64,000 nt of DNA from Lactobacillus equicursoris DSM 19284 = JCM 14600 = CIP 110162. GTDB taxonomy: Bacteria > Bacillota > Bacilli > Lactobacillales > Lactobacillaceae. Of this stretch, positions 15,671-25,233 are shown piece by piece. The stretch is taken from assembly GCF_001434815.1 (NCBI RefSeq), contig NZ_AZDU01000004.1:1-64000 (forward strand), read 5' to 3'. A model generated the notes under the pieces. The model had not been told where the DNA came from and did not search any database. It saw only the letters and a program-made list of their open reading frames with translations. A program made the position numbers and the translations under genes. Numbering within the stretch: position 1 is the first letter of the stretch; each line of letters starts with the position of its first letter.

Positions 15671-17014
15671 CTAGTTCTTGAAGCTGTGAACTGGAGCCGG
15701 AATCCGGCCGCCGCGGTTGATCATAGCAGCACTTGATTCCTTGTGGACTGGCATGATTGGCGCGTAGCCAAAGAGGCCACCAAATTCGATGGAGTCGCCC
15801 ACACCCTTGCCTGGCACTGGGATGACCCGAACGGCAGTCGTCTTGTTGTTGATCATCCCGATGGCAGCTTCGTCGGCAATCATGGCGCTGATCGTTTCCG
15901 CAGGCGTATCACCTGGTACAGCGATCATATCCAAGCCTACTGAGCAGACAGCGGTCATGGCTTCCAGCTTGTCAACGGTCAAGATGCCCTTTTCCGCTGC
16001 CGCAATCATGCCAGCATCTTCTGATTCAGGGATGAAAGCACCAGACAAGCCACCAACGTGGGAGCAAGCCATGATCCCGCCCTTTTTAACGGCATCGTTG
16101 AGCATGGCCAAAGCGGCAGTTGTCCCGTGAGTCCCGACGCTTTCCAGACCGATTTCTTCCAAAATATTGGCCACAGAGTCGCCTTGAGCTGGGGTTGGGG
16201 CCAAGGACAGGTCGACAATCCCAAAGTCAACGCCAAGCCGCTTAGAAGCTTCTTGACCGACCAGTTGCCCCATCCGGGTCACCTTGAAGGCCGTCTGCTT
16301 GATGGTTTCGGCAACCACGTCCATGGATTCGCCCTTCACCTTTTCTAGCGCCTTCTTAACGACACCTGGGCCAGAAACGCCGACGTTTAAAGCAACGTCG
16401 GATTCACCAACGCCGTGGAAGCCACCAGCCATAAATGGGTTATCTTCAACCGCGTTGCAGAAGATGACCAGGTTGCCGTTGTTGAGTGGGTTGATCTTTT
16501 CGTTTTCGATAACGATTTGCCCCATTTCCTTAACGGCATCCATGTTGATCCCACTCCGAGTTGAGCCAACGTTGACGCTGGAGCATACCCGTTCAGTTGC
16601 CTTTAAGGCTTCAGGAATAGACTTGATCAGGACCCGGTCGCCGTTTTGGTAGCCCTTGTGAACGAGAGCTGAAAAGCCACCGATCAGGTCTACGCCTACA
16701 GCCTTAGCTGCCTTGTCCAGGGTCACGGCGTACTTGACGTAGTCGCTGTCACCGGAAGCGGCTGCGATCAAGGAAATTGGCGTTACCGTGATCCGCTTGT
16801 TGGCAATCGGAATTCCGTATTCAGTTTCCAGGTCCTTAGCCACCTTGACCAGTTTTTCTGCCTTCGTGGTAATCTTGTCATAAATCTTTTGGCAGGCCTT
16901 GTCGCTGTATGAGTCAATACAGTCAAGCAAGGAAATCCCCATCGTGGTTGTCCGCAAGTCGAGGTTTTCGTTGTCGATCATATTGACCGTTTCCATAATT
17001 CGCCGTAAGTCCAT
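15671..17014 (-). CDS. UPF0210/DUF711 family protein (PFL-like fold)
   Basis: The 447-residue protein matches the UPF0210 (DUF711) family in length and conserved segments. These include [25 protein letters not shown] at the N-terminus (split around residues 7-31), [52 protein letters not shown] and a C-terminal [10 protein letters not shown]. The fold is related to pyruvate formate-lyase but no radical Gly motif is seen. Biochemical role is unknown. Its start overlaps the stop of the ACT-domain gene (TAATG), an arrangement common for this pair, suggesting the two proteins work together or that the ACT domain is its sensor. Confidence 0.92.
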   Translation of the reverse strand: MDLRRIMETVNMIDNENLDLRTTTMGISLLDCIDSYSDKACQKIYDKITTKAEKLVKVAKDLETEYGIPIANKRITVTPISLIAAASGDSDYVKYAVTLDKAAKAVGVDLIGGFSALVHKGYQNGDRVLIKSIPEALKATERVCSSVNVGSTRSGINMDAVKEMGQIVIENEKINPLNNGNLVIFCNAVEDNPFMAGGFHGVGESDVALNVGVSGPGVVKKALEKVKGESMDVVAETIKQTAFKVTRMGQLVGQEASKRLGVDFGIVDLSLAPTPAQGDSVANILEEIGLESVGTHGTTAALAMLNDAVKKGGIMACSHVGGLSGAFIPESEDAGMIAAAEKGILTVDKLEAMTAVCSVGLDMIAVPGDTPAETISAMIADEAAIGMINNKTTAVRVIPVPGKGVGDSIEFGGLFGYAPIMPVHKESSAAMINRGGRIPAPVHSFKN

Positions 17015-17295
17015 TATTCCAGGCCTCCGCTCAGTTCGTGCATGGCTGCGTACATCTTTTCGTTCCGGATGTTGATTTCAACGCCCAGCTTCTTGCCGAG
17101 GTCCTTTAATTCGCTGCTCAAAGCCGTGAAGTCGGCGTCATCTGGTACGTCCACCACCATCATCATGGTGAAGTAGCCGTTCAAAATGGTTTGGGACAGG
17201 TCCAGGATATTGATTTCCTTTTCTGCCAAAAAGCCGCTCACGCCAGCCACGATCCCAGTCTTGTCTTGGCCAACCGTTGTCAAAATCGCTCTCAT
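17014..17295 (-). CDS. ACT domain-containing protein (UPF0237)
   Basis: This 93-residue protein is a single ACT domain: [23 protein letters not shown] at the N-terminus (split as helix 1), [20 protein letters not shown], then a second helix and strand. ACT domains bind small ligands such as amino acids. UPF0237 proteins are usually encoded with a DUF711 partner, as here (1-nt stop-start overlap). AGGAGG precedes the ATG. A TATAAT -10 lies at 17338-17343 on the minus strand. Ligand unknown. Confidence 0.9.
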   Translation of the reverse strand: MRAILTTVGQDKTGIVAGVSGFLAEKEINILDLSQTILNGYFTMMMVVDVPDDADFTALSSELKDLGKKLGVEINIRNEKMYAAMHELSGGLE

Positions 17296-17382
17296 TTAGA
17301 GCCCTCCTAGTAAAAATCTCACTAATCAAAAACTAGCATTATAACTCTTAAAAGCCCTTTATTAATCTTTAATAAGATAATA

Positions 17383-17404
17383 AAGTTTTTAATAATAAAA
17401 ACTT
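17383..17404 (-). terminator. Terminator of carB
   Basis: On the minus strand aagtttttA and taaaaactt pair around a 4-nt loop, followed by a T-rich stretch (TATTATCTTATT). The stem is AT-rich and only moderately strong, but it lies at the expected place 28 bp after the carB stop codon. Confidence 0.55.
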
Positions 17405-17431
17405 AATCTAACAAATTCAGTATACCATACT

Positions 17432-20400
17432 CTAGATAGGCTGAGTAGTCAGGGCCAAGGATTCCAGAACATCCAGGATCAATTGGACCGTTTCTAGACT
17501 GGAGAAGACTGGAATGTGCGTATTCAGCGCCTGGTCCTTGATCTTGATCGAGTCTTCTACCGCTGAATCTGACAAGTTGACCACGTTAACCACCATCACG
17601 ATCCGGTGGGATCTGATTCTTTCCAAAAGGTTTCTCGACCCTTCCTGGATCTTGGCAATGACGCCCGTGGTAATGCCGGCTTCCGCCAAAATGTTGGCCG
17701 TCCCTTCCGTCGCCGTAATCTTAAAGCCTAGGCGGGCAAAGCGCTTGGCTAAATTGGCGACCTCACTCTTTTCCTCATCGGAAACCGAGAAGAAAATCGT
17801 CCCGTAGCTGGGAATGTGAAGGTCGCTGGCTTCATAGCCCTTGTAAAGTGCCTTGGCCAGCTGCTTGTCTCGGCCCATGACGGCATCAAATGACTTCATC
17901 TTGGAGTCAAAAGTGTTGTCAGAGCTATAGTTAAGATAAGAGAAGACCGGCATCTTGACGTGGATTAGTTCGTCGACTGGCCAGACCGCGTTTGGATAGC
18001 CCAGGTCCTTGATCTGCCGGCCCGCCAAAACCTTCACCGCATACTTGACCAAGTCCTTTTTCATTGATTTGGACAAGAAAGCCAAATTGTGGCCAGCATA
18101 GGTCTTAATCTGCAAGAGATAAATTTCGTTATCCCTAATCAAGAAGTGCAGGTTAAAAATCCCCCGGATCTTGAAGGAGCGAATCAGCTTGATCGTTTCT
18201 TCTTGCAGCTTCTGAGCCTGCTTTTTAGCCAGATATTGCGGGCCAAAAACGGCGATAGAATCAGAAGCATGCGACCCCGACTGCTCCAGGTGCTCGACAA
18301 TTCCCGGGATGGTCACGTCGGTCCCATCGGTAATGGCCGTAATTTCGTACTTGATCCCAGTGATGAATTGGGAAATCGTGTAGTGGTCCACCTGGTTTTC
18401 CCGATAGTACTTTTCTAAGGCTGGCAGGTCATAAACAACAGCGGCCTTTTGCTTATTCTTTTGGTGGTAACCGCCAACCAAAACAGGATAGCCGACTTTT
18501 TCCGCAAAATTCAAGACAGCTTGGTAGTCGCTGCTTGCTAAATATGGCACTCTTTTAACATCGGAAACCTTACTAGTATCCAGGTGACTGATTGGAAGCA
18601 GCTTGGAAATGTCATGCTGGCCAAAAATCTTCAGCCCATGGCTCATCAAAGGCACCCTTAAGGCTGACACCTGCTTGCCAGAGAATTGGGTGACCACGTC
18701 GGTAATCCCCTCTTCTTCGCAGATGGTGATGATGGAGTCTAGGTTGATCGGTTCAAAGTAGACCCGGTCGACCAAGGAGTAGTCCATCGAGGCAGACTCG
18801 TCGTTGTTGGACAAAAGCACCGTCTCGTAGCCCTCTTCTTTCAAGGCTTGCAGGGCATGGTAGAGCATGTAGTCAAATTCGCTGGTGACAGACACCTGAA
18901 ATGGCGGCATTCCCAAGACCAGGACTTTTTTCTTAGCCTGGTCCAGCTTCAGCTCGTTTTCGGTCCCGTAGCCTTGGTAGTAGACCTTGACCTTGGGCTG
19001 GTAGACCCCGGCACTGTTGTCAATGGCCAAAAAGCCTGGGTGGACCTCTTTTTCCGCTAAGAGTGGGAAGATGTCATGAACGTCCATCTGGGTCAGCTTG
19101 GCCAGCAAGTCGCTGGAAAAGCCGCGGATCTTGGCCTTCATCAAGAGGTCGTGGTCGAGCTCTTTGGCATGGGCAATATCATGACCGATCTTGACTAGGT
19201 ACTTCAGCTTTTGGTAGTAAACTGGGTGGATGTTAAAGACGGCTGAAATCTTCTGGTAGTCAATGTCTTCACTTAAAGCCGCCAAAAGCTGAATCAGGTG
19301 GAGCTCAGTTGGATGAGCCAGGTCATCCAAGATTTCCTCTACGCTCTTGGACCGCTCTTTGATAAAGGCATTCCACATCACTTCCAGGTCGTTTGACGAA
19401 ATCAGTGCCTTGAAAAAGGCACTTTCAAAGTTTCGCCCAATCCCTACGGCTTCCCCAGTTGACTGAGTTCTCTTGCCTAATTGGTAGTGGTTATAGCCAG
19501 TTTTGGAGAAGGACCAGTAAGGGATCTTGATGCTGACGGCATCCCAGACGGGCTCAATTGCCGCACAGAGGTCAGTTGCCGGATCAGTTATTTCATTTAA
19601 GTGGTAGCCAATCGCCACCTTGGCCAAGATGTAGCCGATTGAATACAGACTGGTCTTTTGGTCAAAAATCGCTGTCTTGGTGATTCGCGCTTTTACCGCT
19701 AAGACTTTGCGGTGCATCAGTCCTTCATGGTGAGAAATGGCAAAATGCACGCTTAAAAAGCCGACTAGCTTCAAGGCTTCGGCAATCCGCCGGCAGTCTT
19801 TGCGCAGAACCTGCATTTGGTCGTTGTTGACAGTTAACAGCGGCTTGATCAAGACTGAGTCGCCGGAATCGATCCCCACTGGTTCTAAGGAGCCAGTGGC
19901 GCCGACAAAGGCAATGTTGCCGGCTTCGTCACGGATCAAGTCAATGATAACTTCTTCGCAGCTAGACAGGTCTTCGCTCATGCGGTAGTCGCTTGAATGA
20001 AAGTCCTTGTCTTTAAATTCGCCGCGCAAGTACTTGGCCAAGTCAAAGCTGGTCTTAAAGGAGATGTGCTGGTTCCGCTCAAACAGAAACTTTTTGGTTA
20101 AAAGAATTGGAAAGTCCAGCTTGTTAGCCAGCTGCTCTTGCAGGTGCTCGTCATTTTTTAAGGCTAAACCGTCCAGAGTCCAGCTCTGGCTGAGCGGCAG
20201 GTGGTGGTTAGCCAAAAAATGGGCCCGCTTTTGCGGGTTGGCCATGGCGATGCCTAGATCATTGGTCCCTAAAATCCGGATCCCCATCTGGTGCAAGATT
20301 CCGTCTGCTTGCAGCTTTTTAGTCACGTTTAAGGCAGTGAGCGACCCAAAGGGCGTCATGATGGCATCGGGCTCTTCCATCCGCAAGATCCGCTTCAAAA

Positions 20401-20617
20401 AGTCCAAGGTCATAGGTTCTAGGTAAACCGTGAGACCGGGCACTGGATCGGTCGAAACACTGGCCGGATTAGGGTTGACCAAGACCACCTGGATGTTTTC
20501 CTCAATCAGGGCCTTAATGGCGCTTTTCGTCAACAGGTCGGTATTGGCCACGTTGCCAGCAAGAGAAGAGCCTGACCCAATTATCAAAATTTTGTTTAAT
20601 TCATTTTCGCGAGGCAT
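17432..20617 (-). CDS. carB: Carbamoyl-phosphate synthase large-subunit homologue with degenerate ATP-grasp sites
   Basis: At 1061 residues the length and domain order match CarB: two tandem ATP-grasp halves (about 1-400 and 550-930), a linker domain, and a C-terminal MGS-like domain (about 935-1061, IPSYGTIFFSVSDEEK, VMVVNVV, IPVFSSLET). Family-critical motifs are changed in both halves. The GGTGGG-type loop reads FLFERNQ. The metal-binding ExN segment near residue 305 reads VKARITKT instead of EMNPRVSRSS. RPSYVLGG reads VGGYHQKNKQ. The second ExN segment near 836 reads QIKTYAGH instead of EVNPRASR. NPETVSTD reads NNDESASMD, QFGGQ reads QFSGKQ. The reading frame is nevertheless intact. It probably cannot make carbamoyl phosphate in the usual way. 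Its start overlaps the carA stop (TAATG). Confidence 0.85.
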   Translation of the reverse strand: MPRENELNKILIIGSGSSLAGNVANTDLLTKSAIKALIEENIQVVLVNPNPASVSTDPVPGLTVYLEPMTLDFLKRILRMEEPDAIMTPFGSLTALNVTKKLQADGILHQMGIRILGTNDLGIAMANPQKRAHFLANHHLPLSQSWTLDGLALKNDEHLQEQLANKLDFPILLTKKFLFERNQHISFKTSFDLAKYLRGEFKDKDFHSSDYRMSEDLSSCEEVIIDLIRDEAGNIAFVGATGSLEPVGIDSGDSVLIKPLLTVNNDQMQVLRKDCRRIAEALKLVGFLSVHFAISHHEGLMHRKVLAVKARITKTAIFDQKTSLYSIGYILAKVAIGYHLNEITDPATDLCAAIEPVWDAVSIKIPYWSFSKTGYNHYQLGKRTQSTGEAVGIGRNFESAFFKALISSNDLEVMWNAFIKERSKSVEEILDDLAHPTELHLIQLLAALSEDIDYQKISAVFNIHPVYYQKLKYLVKIGHDIAHAKELDHDLLMKAKIRGFSSDLLAKLTQMDVHDIFPLLAEKEVHPGFLAIDNSAGVYQPKVKVYYQGYGTENELKLDQAKKKVLVLGMPPFQVSVTSEFDYMLYHALQALKEEGYETVLLSNNDESASMDYSLVDRVYFEPINLDSIITICEEEGITDVVTQFSGKQVSALRVPLMSHGLKIFGQHDISKLLPISHLDTSKVSDVKRVPYLASSDYQAVLNFAEKVGYPVLVGGYHQKNKQKAAVVYDLPALEKYYRENQVDHYTISQFITGIKYEITAITDGTDVTIPGIVEHLEQSGSHASDSIAVFGPQYLAKKQAQKLQEETIKLIRSFKIRGIFNLHFLIRDNEIYLLQIKTYAGHNLAFLSKSMKKDLVKYAVKVLAGRQIKDLGYPNAVWPVDELIHVKMPVFSYLNYSSDNTFDSKMKSFDAVMGRDKQLAKALYKGYEASDLHIPSYGTIFFSVSDEEKSEVANLAKRFARLGFKITATEGTANILAEAGITTGVIAKIQEGSRNLLERIRSHRIVMVVNVVNLSDSAVEDSIKIKDQALNTHIPVFSSLETVQLILDVLESLALTTQPI

Positions 20618-21672
20618 TACTTCACCAGTTTCAGAAAATCATCAAAAATCAGCCGACCATCTAAAGCACCTGGCGCCCCTTCGGGGTTGAAGGCGACCGC
20701 CATGAGCTTCATTTTTTCGTTGGTAAAGCCGGCTAAGAGCTCGGTATGGAGGTCAAAATATTCTTCGTTAAAAGTCAGCTGGGCATCATCAGGCAAGACC
20801 AGTTGACCAATATTCATGGCCGTTTGCCAAACTTGCCCTTCCGTTTGGCTGATCACCGGGAAGTTGGTCCCATTTTGGTATTGTGGCAAATCGACCAAGG
20901 TCATGTCCAGATAGTCCGCGATCGCCAAAAAGCCCAGGCCCACGCCCAAAATCGGCAATTGGCCCAGGTAGGCATCTAGGATCTTGCTCAAATAGCGCAT
21001 GACCTCATTGGTTTGGCCAGGACCATTAGAGATGATAATCCCGTCCGGCCGCAGACTCTTTAAATCCCGCACTTCTGCGTTATAAGGCAAAACGTTGGCA
21101 TTGATCTGTCTTAAAGATAGTTCCCGTAGCATGGTGTGCTTGAGGCCTAAGTCAATTACCGCGATGGTCTTGCCCACGTTTGGCGCCGCATAGGCATTTT
21201 TGGTTGAAACCAGTGCGCTCTTATTTTTAGGCAAAACCAGTGCGCGAATCTGGTCAAAGGCGTGGGCATCATCGGTATCCATGATCGAGGCCTTGATGGT
21301 CCCCTGCTTTTGGAGCTTCCGGACCAGGGCCCGGGTGTCCACGTTAAAAATCGCTGGTACGCCTTTTTCTTTTAAAAAGTCCGCCAAAGACTGGAAATTG
21401 TCATTATCCGTAATGTTTAGGGCCACATCGTTAGCAATGACGCCCTTAACGCTAGGTTGCATGCTTTCGTAGTCGACGGCGTTGATCCCGTTTGAGCCGA
21501 TCATGGGCGTCGTAAAAACAATAATCTTGCCGGCATTGGCGGGATCAGTCAGGACTTCCTGGTAGCCGTAATTGCTGGTTTGAACGGCTAATTCTCCGGT
21601 GGCCGTAATGGCGGCTCCGATGCCGTCACCCTTATAAGAGGAACCGTCCTCCAAAATTAAGTAGCGTTTCAT
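20617..21672 (-). CDS. carA: Carbamoyl-phosphate synthase small-subunit homologue lacking the glutaminase Cys and His
   Basis: The 351-residue protein has CarA architecture. The N-terminal domain (RYLILEDGSSYKGDGIGA, GYQEVLTDPANAGKI, FNVDTRALVRKL) is followed by a class I glutamine amidotransferase domain from about residue 165. The nucleophile elbow normally reading GICLGHQ is GVGLGFL, with Gly at the Cys position (near 244). The catalytic His in YHPEASPG is Asn in FNPEGAPG (near 329), though the Glu remains. Hydrolysis of glutamine by the normal triad is therefore not expected. The start lies 3 bp after the rluD stop, so no PyrR leader is possible directly upstream. It could be an ammonia-dependent scaffold, a regulatory relic, or a protein with a new role. 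Confidence 0.85.
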   Translation of the reverse strand: MKRYLILEDGSSYKGDGIGAAITATGELAVQTSNYGYQEVLTDPANAGKIIVFTTPMIGSNGINAVDYESMQPSVKGVIANDVALNITDNDNFQSLADFLKEKGVPAIFNVDTRALVRKLQKQGTIKASIMDTDDAHAFDQIRALVLPKNKSALVSTKNAYAAPNVGKTIAVIDLGLKHTMLRELSLRQINANVLPYNAEVRDLKSLRPDGIIISNGPGQTNEVMRYLSKILDAYLGQLPILGVGLGFLAIADYLDMTLVDLPQYQNGTNFPVISQTEGQVWQTAMNIGQLVLPDDAQLTFNEEYFDLHTELLAGFTNEKMKLMAVAFNPEGAPGALDGRLIFDDFLKLVK

Positions 21673-21675
21673 TCT

Positions 21676-22584
21676 TTACTTCATCTTCTCCCGCAAGCTG
21701 GCCACTGTTTTTTGAAAAATTTCCGGCGGCTCAACTGAAAATTCCAGCCACTGGCCGGTGGTCGGCTGCTCAAAGCCCAGGGTTTGGGCGTGCAAAAATT
21801 GGCCGTGTCCTGGCAGGGTCTTCCTTGGACCATACAAGGGATCACCTGCTAAAGGATGACCGATATAGGCCATGTGGACTCTAATTTGGTGGGTCCGGCC
21901 GGTTTCCAGCTGACATTCGATCAAGCTGTAACCTGGGTATTGTTCTAAGACCTTAAAGTGAGTCACCGCATTTTTGCCATTTTCGACTACGGCCATTTGC
22001 TTGCGATCCCGCGGGTTGCGGGCAATTGGGGCATCGACCGTACCAGATTTTTCCGCAAAATTGCCGTGAACAATCGCCAGGTAGATCCGCTTGTTGGACT
22101 TTTGTGCCAGCTGAGCTTCTAGGGACTCTCTAGCCTTGGCATTTTTAGCTACCATAAGTAGGCCCGACGTGTCCTTGTCAATCCGGTGGACGATGCCTGG
22201 CCGAAAGCCTTCCGGGCTATCTGCCAAATCCCGGGTATGGTAAAGCAGGGCATTCACCAGTGTGTGGTTAGGATGTCCTGCTGCGGGGTGGACGACCATG
22301 CCTTGGGGCTTGTTGACCACAATGACGTCGTCGTCCTCATATACGATATCTAAGGGAATATTTTCGGGTTCCAGGTCTAGGGGTTCGAGAGGCAAAATGT
22401 TGACTTCAATTTGGTCGCCAGCTTCCACCTTATAAGAAACCTTGGTCTTTTTGCCATTGACCAAGACTTGCCCAGCTTGAGCCAGGTCTTTGATCCGGCT
22501 GCGAGACAGATCAATCCGCTCTGCCAGATACTTGTCTAGGCGCAAGCCAGCCTGGTCAACGATCAGCTCAACTTTTTCTGCCAT
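21676..22584 (-). CDS. rluD: RluA-family pseudouridine synthase
   Basis: The 302-residue enzyme has an N-terminal S4 RNA-binding domain (residues 10-65, GLRLDKYLAER, DLSRSRIKDLAQAGQVLVNG). The catalytic domain has PQGMVVHPAAGH and HRIDKDTSGLLMVAKN, whose Asp is the nucleophile. RluD-type enzymes isomerise uridines in 23S rRNA helix 69. The order lspA-rluD followed by pyrimidine genes is standard in Bacilli, but here carA follows directly with pyrR, pyrP, pyrB and pyrC absent from between them. GGGAGG precedes the ATG. The gap to lspA is 2 bp. Confidence 0.92.
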   Translation of the reverse strand: MAEKVELIVDQAGLRLDKYLAERIDLSRSRIKDLAQAGQVLVNGKKTKVSYKVEAGDQIEVNILPLEPLDLEPENIPLDIVYEDDDVIVVNKPQGMVVHPAAGHPNHTLVNALLYHTRDLADSPEGFRPGIVHRIDKDTSGLLMVAKNAKARESLEAQLAQKSNKRIYLAIVHGNFAEKSGTVDAPIARNPRDRKQMAVVENGKNAVTHFKVLEQYPGYSLIECQLETGRTHQIRVHMAYIGHPLAGDPLYGPRKTLPGHGQFLHAQTLGFEQPTTGQWLEFSVEPPEIFQKTVASLREKMK

Positions 22585-22586
22585 CC

Positions 22587-23039
22587 CTAATCCTCCCTTT
22601 CAATAAATAGCAAATAACAAAAGATCAGTACAACGCCCACGGTAATGGCAGAATCGGCCAGGTTAAAAATGTTGAACTGCACGAAGTCCAGCTGGATCAT
22701 GTCGATCACATACTTCAGGTGCAGGCGGTCGATTAAGTTGCCGATGATGCCGCCCAAGGTAAAGATCAAGCCAGTCTTAAACATCCAGTGGCTGTATTTT
22801 TTATTAAAGTAAAAATACAAAACCACGCCAATGGCGATCAGGCTAATCACGTAAAAGAGCCACATCTGGCCAGACAAGACGTTCCAAGCCGCACCGTTAT
22901 TTTTCACGTAGGTGAAGGAAAAAAGTCCCGGCATCACATCATGCACTTCGCCAACCTTGTAGTTAGTGGCAATATAATACTTTAACCCTTGGTCGGCCGC
23001 CGCAATTAGCGCCGCAATTACTAATCCAATTACTTGCAT
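22587..23039 (-). CDS. lspA: Lipoprotein signal peptidase (signal peptidase II)
   Basis: This 150-residue inner-membrane aspartyl protease has four hydrophobic segments (about 5-22, 60-80, 86-105 and 125-145). Catalytic Asp residues lie in GNLIDRLHLKYVIDMIQLDF (family GNxxDR) and FNLADSAITVG. It removes signal peptides from diacylglyceryl-modified prolipoproteins. Length is typical. It sits 11 bp after fhs and 2 bp before rluD in the same operon. Confidence 0.95.
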   Translation of the reverse strand: MQVIGLVIAALIAAADQGLKYYIATNYKVGEVHDVMPGLFSFTYVKNNGAAWNVLSGQMWLFYVISLIAIGVVLYFYFNKKYSHWMFKTGLIFTLGGIIGNLIDRLHLKYVIDMIQLDFVQFNIFNLADSAITVGVVLIFCYLLFIERED

Positions 23040-23050
23040 ATTCCTCTTTT

Positions 23051-24730
23051 CTAGAACAAACCGCTGATCTTCCCGGTTTCGTCCACATCAATATCCAGGG
23101 CTGCTGGGTGTTTTGGCAAGCCTGGCATGTCTAAAATATGGCCGGTTGAAATGACAACAAAGCCTGCACCATTGCGGAGGCTCAAGCCCTTTACGTGCAA
23201 GGTGAAGTCAGTTGGGGCGCCAAGTTCCTTAGCGTTGTCGCTGAAGCTGTATTGGGTCTTGGCGATAATGACTGGCAAACGGTCCTTACCCAGCTTTTGC
23301 AGCTTTTCTAAGTCCCGCTTGGCCTTGTCGCTGTATTCAACATCGGCAGCATGGTAAATCCGCTTAGCAACTTTTTCAATCTTAGTTACTAAGTCATCAT
23401 CTTCATTATAGCTTGAAACGAGCTCGTAGTCGCTATTGTCTGCCAATTCGACGATTTTTTCTGCAGCTGCCTTGGCGCCCTTGGAACCGTCGTCGTGGGC
23501 AGTTACGATTTCTACTGGGAAGCCTTGAGCTTCGATCATGGACTTGAGCAGGTCCAGTTCAGCTTCGGTGTCAGTTGGGAACTTGTTGATGACAACCAAA
23601 ACTGGGATTTGGTATGAGCGAACGTTGTTCATGTGGCGGTCAAGGTTGGCAAAGCCTTCCTTAAGAGAGTCCAAGTTTTCTTCCTTCAAGTGGTCAGTTG
23701 ACTTTTCAGCTTGGTACTTGAGGGCCCGGACAGTAGCCACCACAACGGCTGCATCCGGCTTCTTTTCCAGCTTAGTTGACACAAAGTCAAGGAACTTTTG
23801 CCCGCCAAGATCTGAACCAAAGCCGGCTTCACTCAATACGTAGTCGCTGAGGTGCAAAGCCAGGTTGGTTGAGATAATGGAGTTGTTGCCGTGAGCGATG
23901 TTGGCAAAAGGACCGCCGTGAACGAAGGCTGGAGTGTGTTCCAGGGTTTGCACCAGGTTTGGCTTCAAGGCTGTTGACAAAAGGGCCGCAATAGCGCCTT
24001 GGAAGCCCAGGTCCTTGACATAAACTGGTTCATCGTCGTAAGTGTAGCCAACTAAGATCTTGCTGATTCGCTCCTTGAGGTCCAGGATGTCCTTGGACAG
24101 GCAAAGGATAGCCATCAATTCGTGACCAACCGTCAATTGGAAGCTGGCTGGGCGCTCAACCCCATTAAACTTGGAGCCTTGGCCAATGGTGATCTTCCGC
24201 AAAGTCCGATCGTTAACGTCCAAACCGCGCTTGATCACGATCTTTTCTGGGTCTAAGCCAAGTTCGTTTCCTTGGTAAATGTAGTTGTCAACTAAGGCTG
24301 ACAAGTTGTCGATTGCAGAAGTCAAGGCGTGCATGTCGCCAGTAAAGTGGAGGTTGATGTCCTCCATTGGGATCACTTGAGCGTAGCCGCCGCCAGCAGC
24401 CCCACCCTTCATGCCAAAGACTGGGCCCATGGATGGTTCTCTTAAGGCAATCACAGTCTTCTTGCCGAGCTGGTTGTTGATGGCATCCCCGATCCCGATG
24501 GTCATGGTAGACTTGCCTTCACCGGCTGGAGTTGGAGAAATGGAAGTTACCAAGATCAGCTTGCCCAAGTGGCCGTTTCCTTCGCTTCTCTTGATGGCTT
24601 GCCAGTTGACTTTGGCCTTATCCTTGCCGTATTCTTCTAAATCTTCTGAATGAAGGCCAAGCTTAGCCGCGATATCGGTAATTGGCAATTCCTTAGCTTC
24701 TTGTGCAATTTCAATGTCAGTCTTAACCAT
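23051..24730 (-). CDS. fhs: Formate-tetrahydrofolate ligase
   Basis: The 559-residue cytoplasmic enzyme makes 10-formyl-THF from formate, THF and ATP, feeding purine synthesis. It carries the P-loop TPAGEGKST (about residue 67), [28 protein letters not shown] (split signature from residue 98), [14 protein letters not shown], and a C-terminal [20 protein letters not shown]. Length is normal for the family. The ATG at 24730 overlaps the upstream gene's stop by 8 bp (ATGGTTAA), which suggests translational coupling since no strong ribosome binding site is seen. The GTG three codons upstream is the alternative. Confidence 0.95.
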   Translation of the reverse strand: MVKTDIEIAQEAKELPITDIAAKLGLHSEDLEEYGKDKAKVNWQAIKRSEGNGHLGKLILVTSISPTPAGEGKSTMTIGIGDAINNQLGKKTVIALREPSMGPVFGMKGGAAGGGYAQVIPMEDINLHFTGDMHALTSAIDNLSALVDNYIYQGNELGLDPEKIVIKRGLDVNDRTLRKITIGQGSKFNGVERPASFQLTVGHELMAILCLSKDILDLKERISKILVGYTYDDEPVYVKDLGFQGAIAALLSTALKPNLVQTLEHTPAFVHGGPFANIAHGNNSIISTNLALHLSDYVLSEAGFGSDLGGQKFLDFVSTKLEKKPDAAVVVATVRALKYQAEKSTDHLKEENLDSLKEGFANLDRHMNNVRSYQIPVLVVINKFPTDTEAELDLLKSMIEAQGFPVEIVTAHDDGSKGAKAAAEKIVELADNSDYELVSSYNEDDDLVTKIEKVAKRIYHAADVEYSDKAKRDLEKLQKLGKDRLPVIIAKTQYSFSDNAKELGAPTDFTLHVKGLSLRNGAGFVVISTGHILDMPGLPKHPAALDIDVDETGKISGLF

Positions 24731-25079
24731 TCTTGTCACGCTTTCTACTGATAACCAGATAATCTAAACTGTGATGCCGCGAAATCTTGGCCCGGTAAAC
24801 AGCAAAGCACTTCCAGCTGCCGACCAGGCTAGGTTTCTTTTCTAGAACAATCGCCCTTCTAAATGGCAAATGGAGCTCCATTTTCTCGCCTAAAGAGACA
24901 AAAGAAGTCAGCCATGTATAAATCAGAAAGAGCCCAAAGAGGAAGAAAGTAACGACCATTGGTGGGTTGACGAACTGGCTCCCTTCCAGGCAAAAAATGA
25001 TTGCCAAGAACAAAAGGCAGAAGAACCAACTGTAATAGATTACTCCCAAATTCCCCAAAAAAACCAAATGCTTCTTCAT
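24723..25079 (-). CDS. Small membrane protein of unknown function
   Basis: This 118-residue protein has two hydrophobic segments (about 10-30 and 42-62) and then a basic, soluble C-terminal half ([35 protein letters not shown]). No family is recognised. AAGGAG precedes the ATG. It heads the operon that continues into fhs-lspA-rluD-carA-carB, overlapping the fhs start by 8 bp. Its own role may be regulatory or simply positional. Confidence 0.7.
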   Translation of the reverse strand: MKKHLVFLGNLGVIYYSWFFCLLFLAIIFCLEGSQFVNPPMVVTFFLFGLFLIYTWLTSFVSLGEKMELHLPFRRAIVLEKKPSLVGSWKCFAVYRAKISRHHSLDYLVISRKRDKNG

Positions 25080-25104
25080 GAAAAACTCCTTGTACTAGAT
25101 ATGA

Positions 25105-25113
25105 CTGATTATA
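25105..25113 (-). promoter_or_regulatory. Extended -10 promoter of the fhs-lspA-rluD-carAB operon
   Basis: The minus strand carries TGTTATAAT (-10 core 25108-25113). There is no good -35 at 17 bp. It lies 29 bp upstream of the small membrane-protein ATG. It would drive the whole operon, since no PyrR-type leader is visible. Confidence 0.65.
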
Positions 25114-25233
25114 ACAAATACCGAGGCGAATTCCGACAATTACGAAAAATATTCTTTAATTATCTTTAAATTGTTCGGCTATTTTAACAGATTCTGACTT
25201 TTGTAAAAAAAAATCAAAAAATAGATCGTTTTT

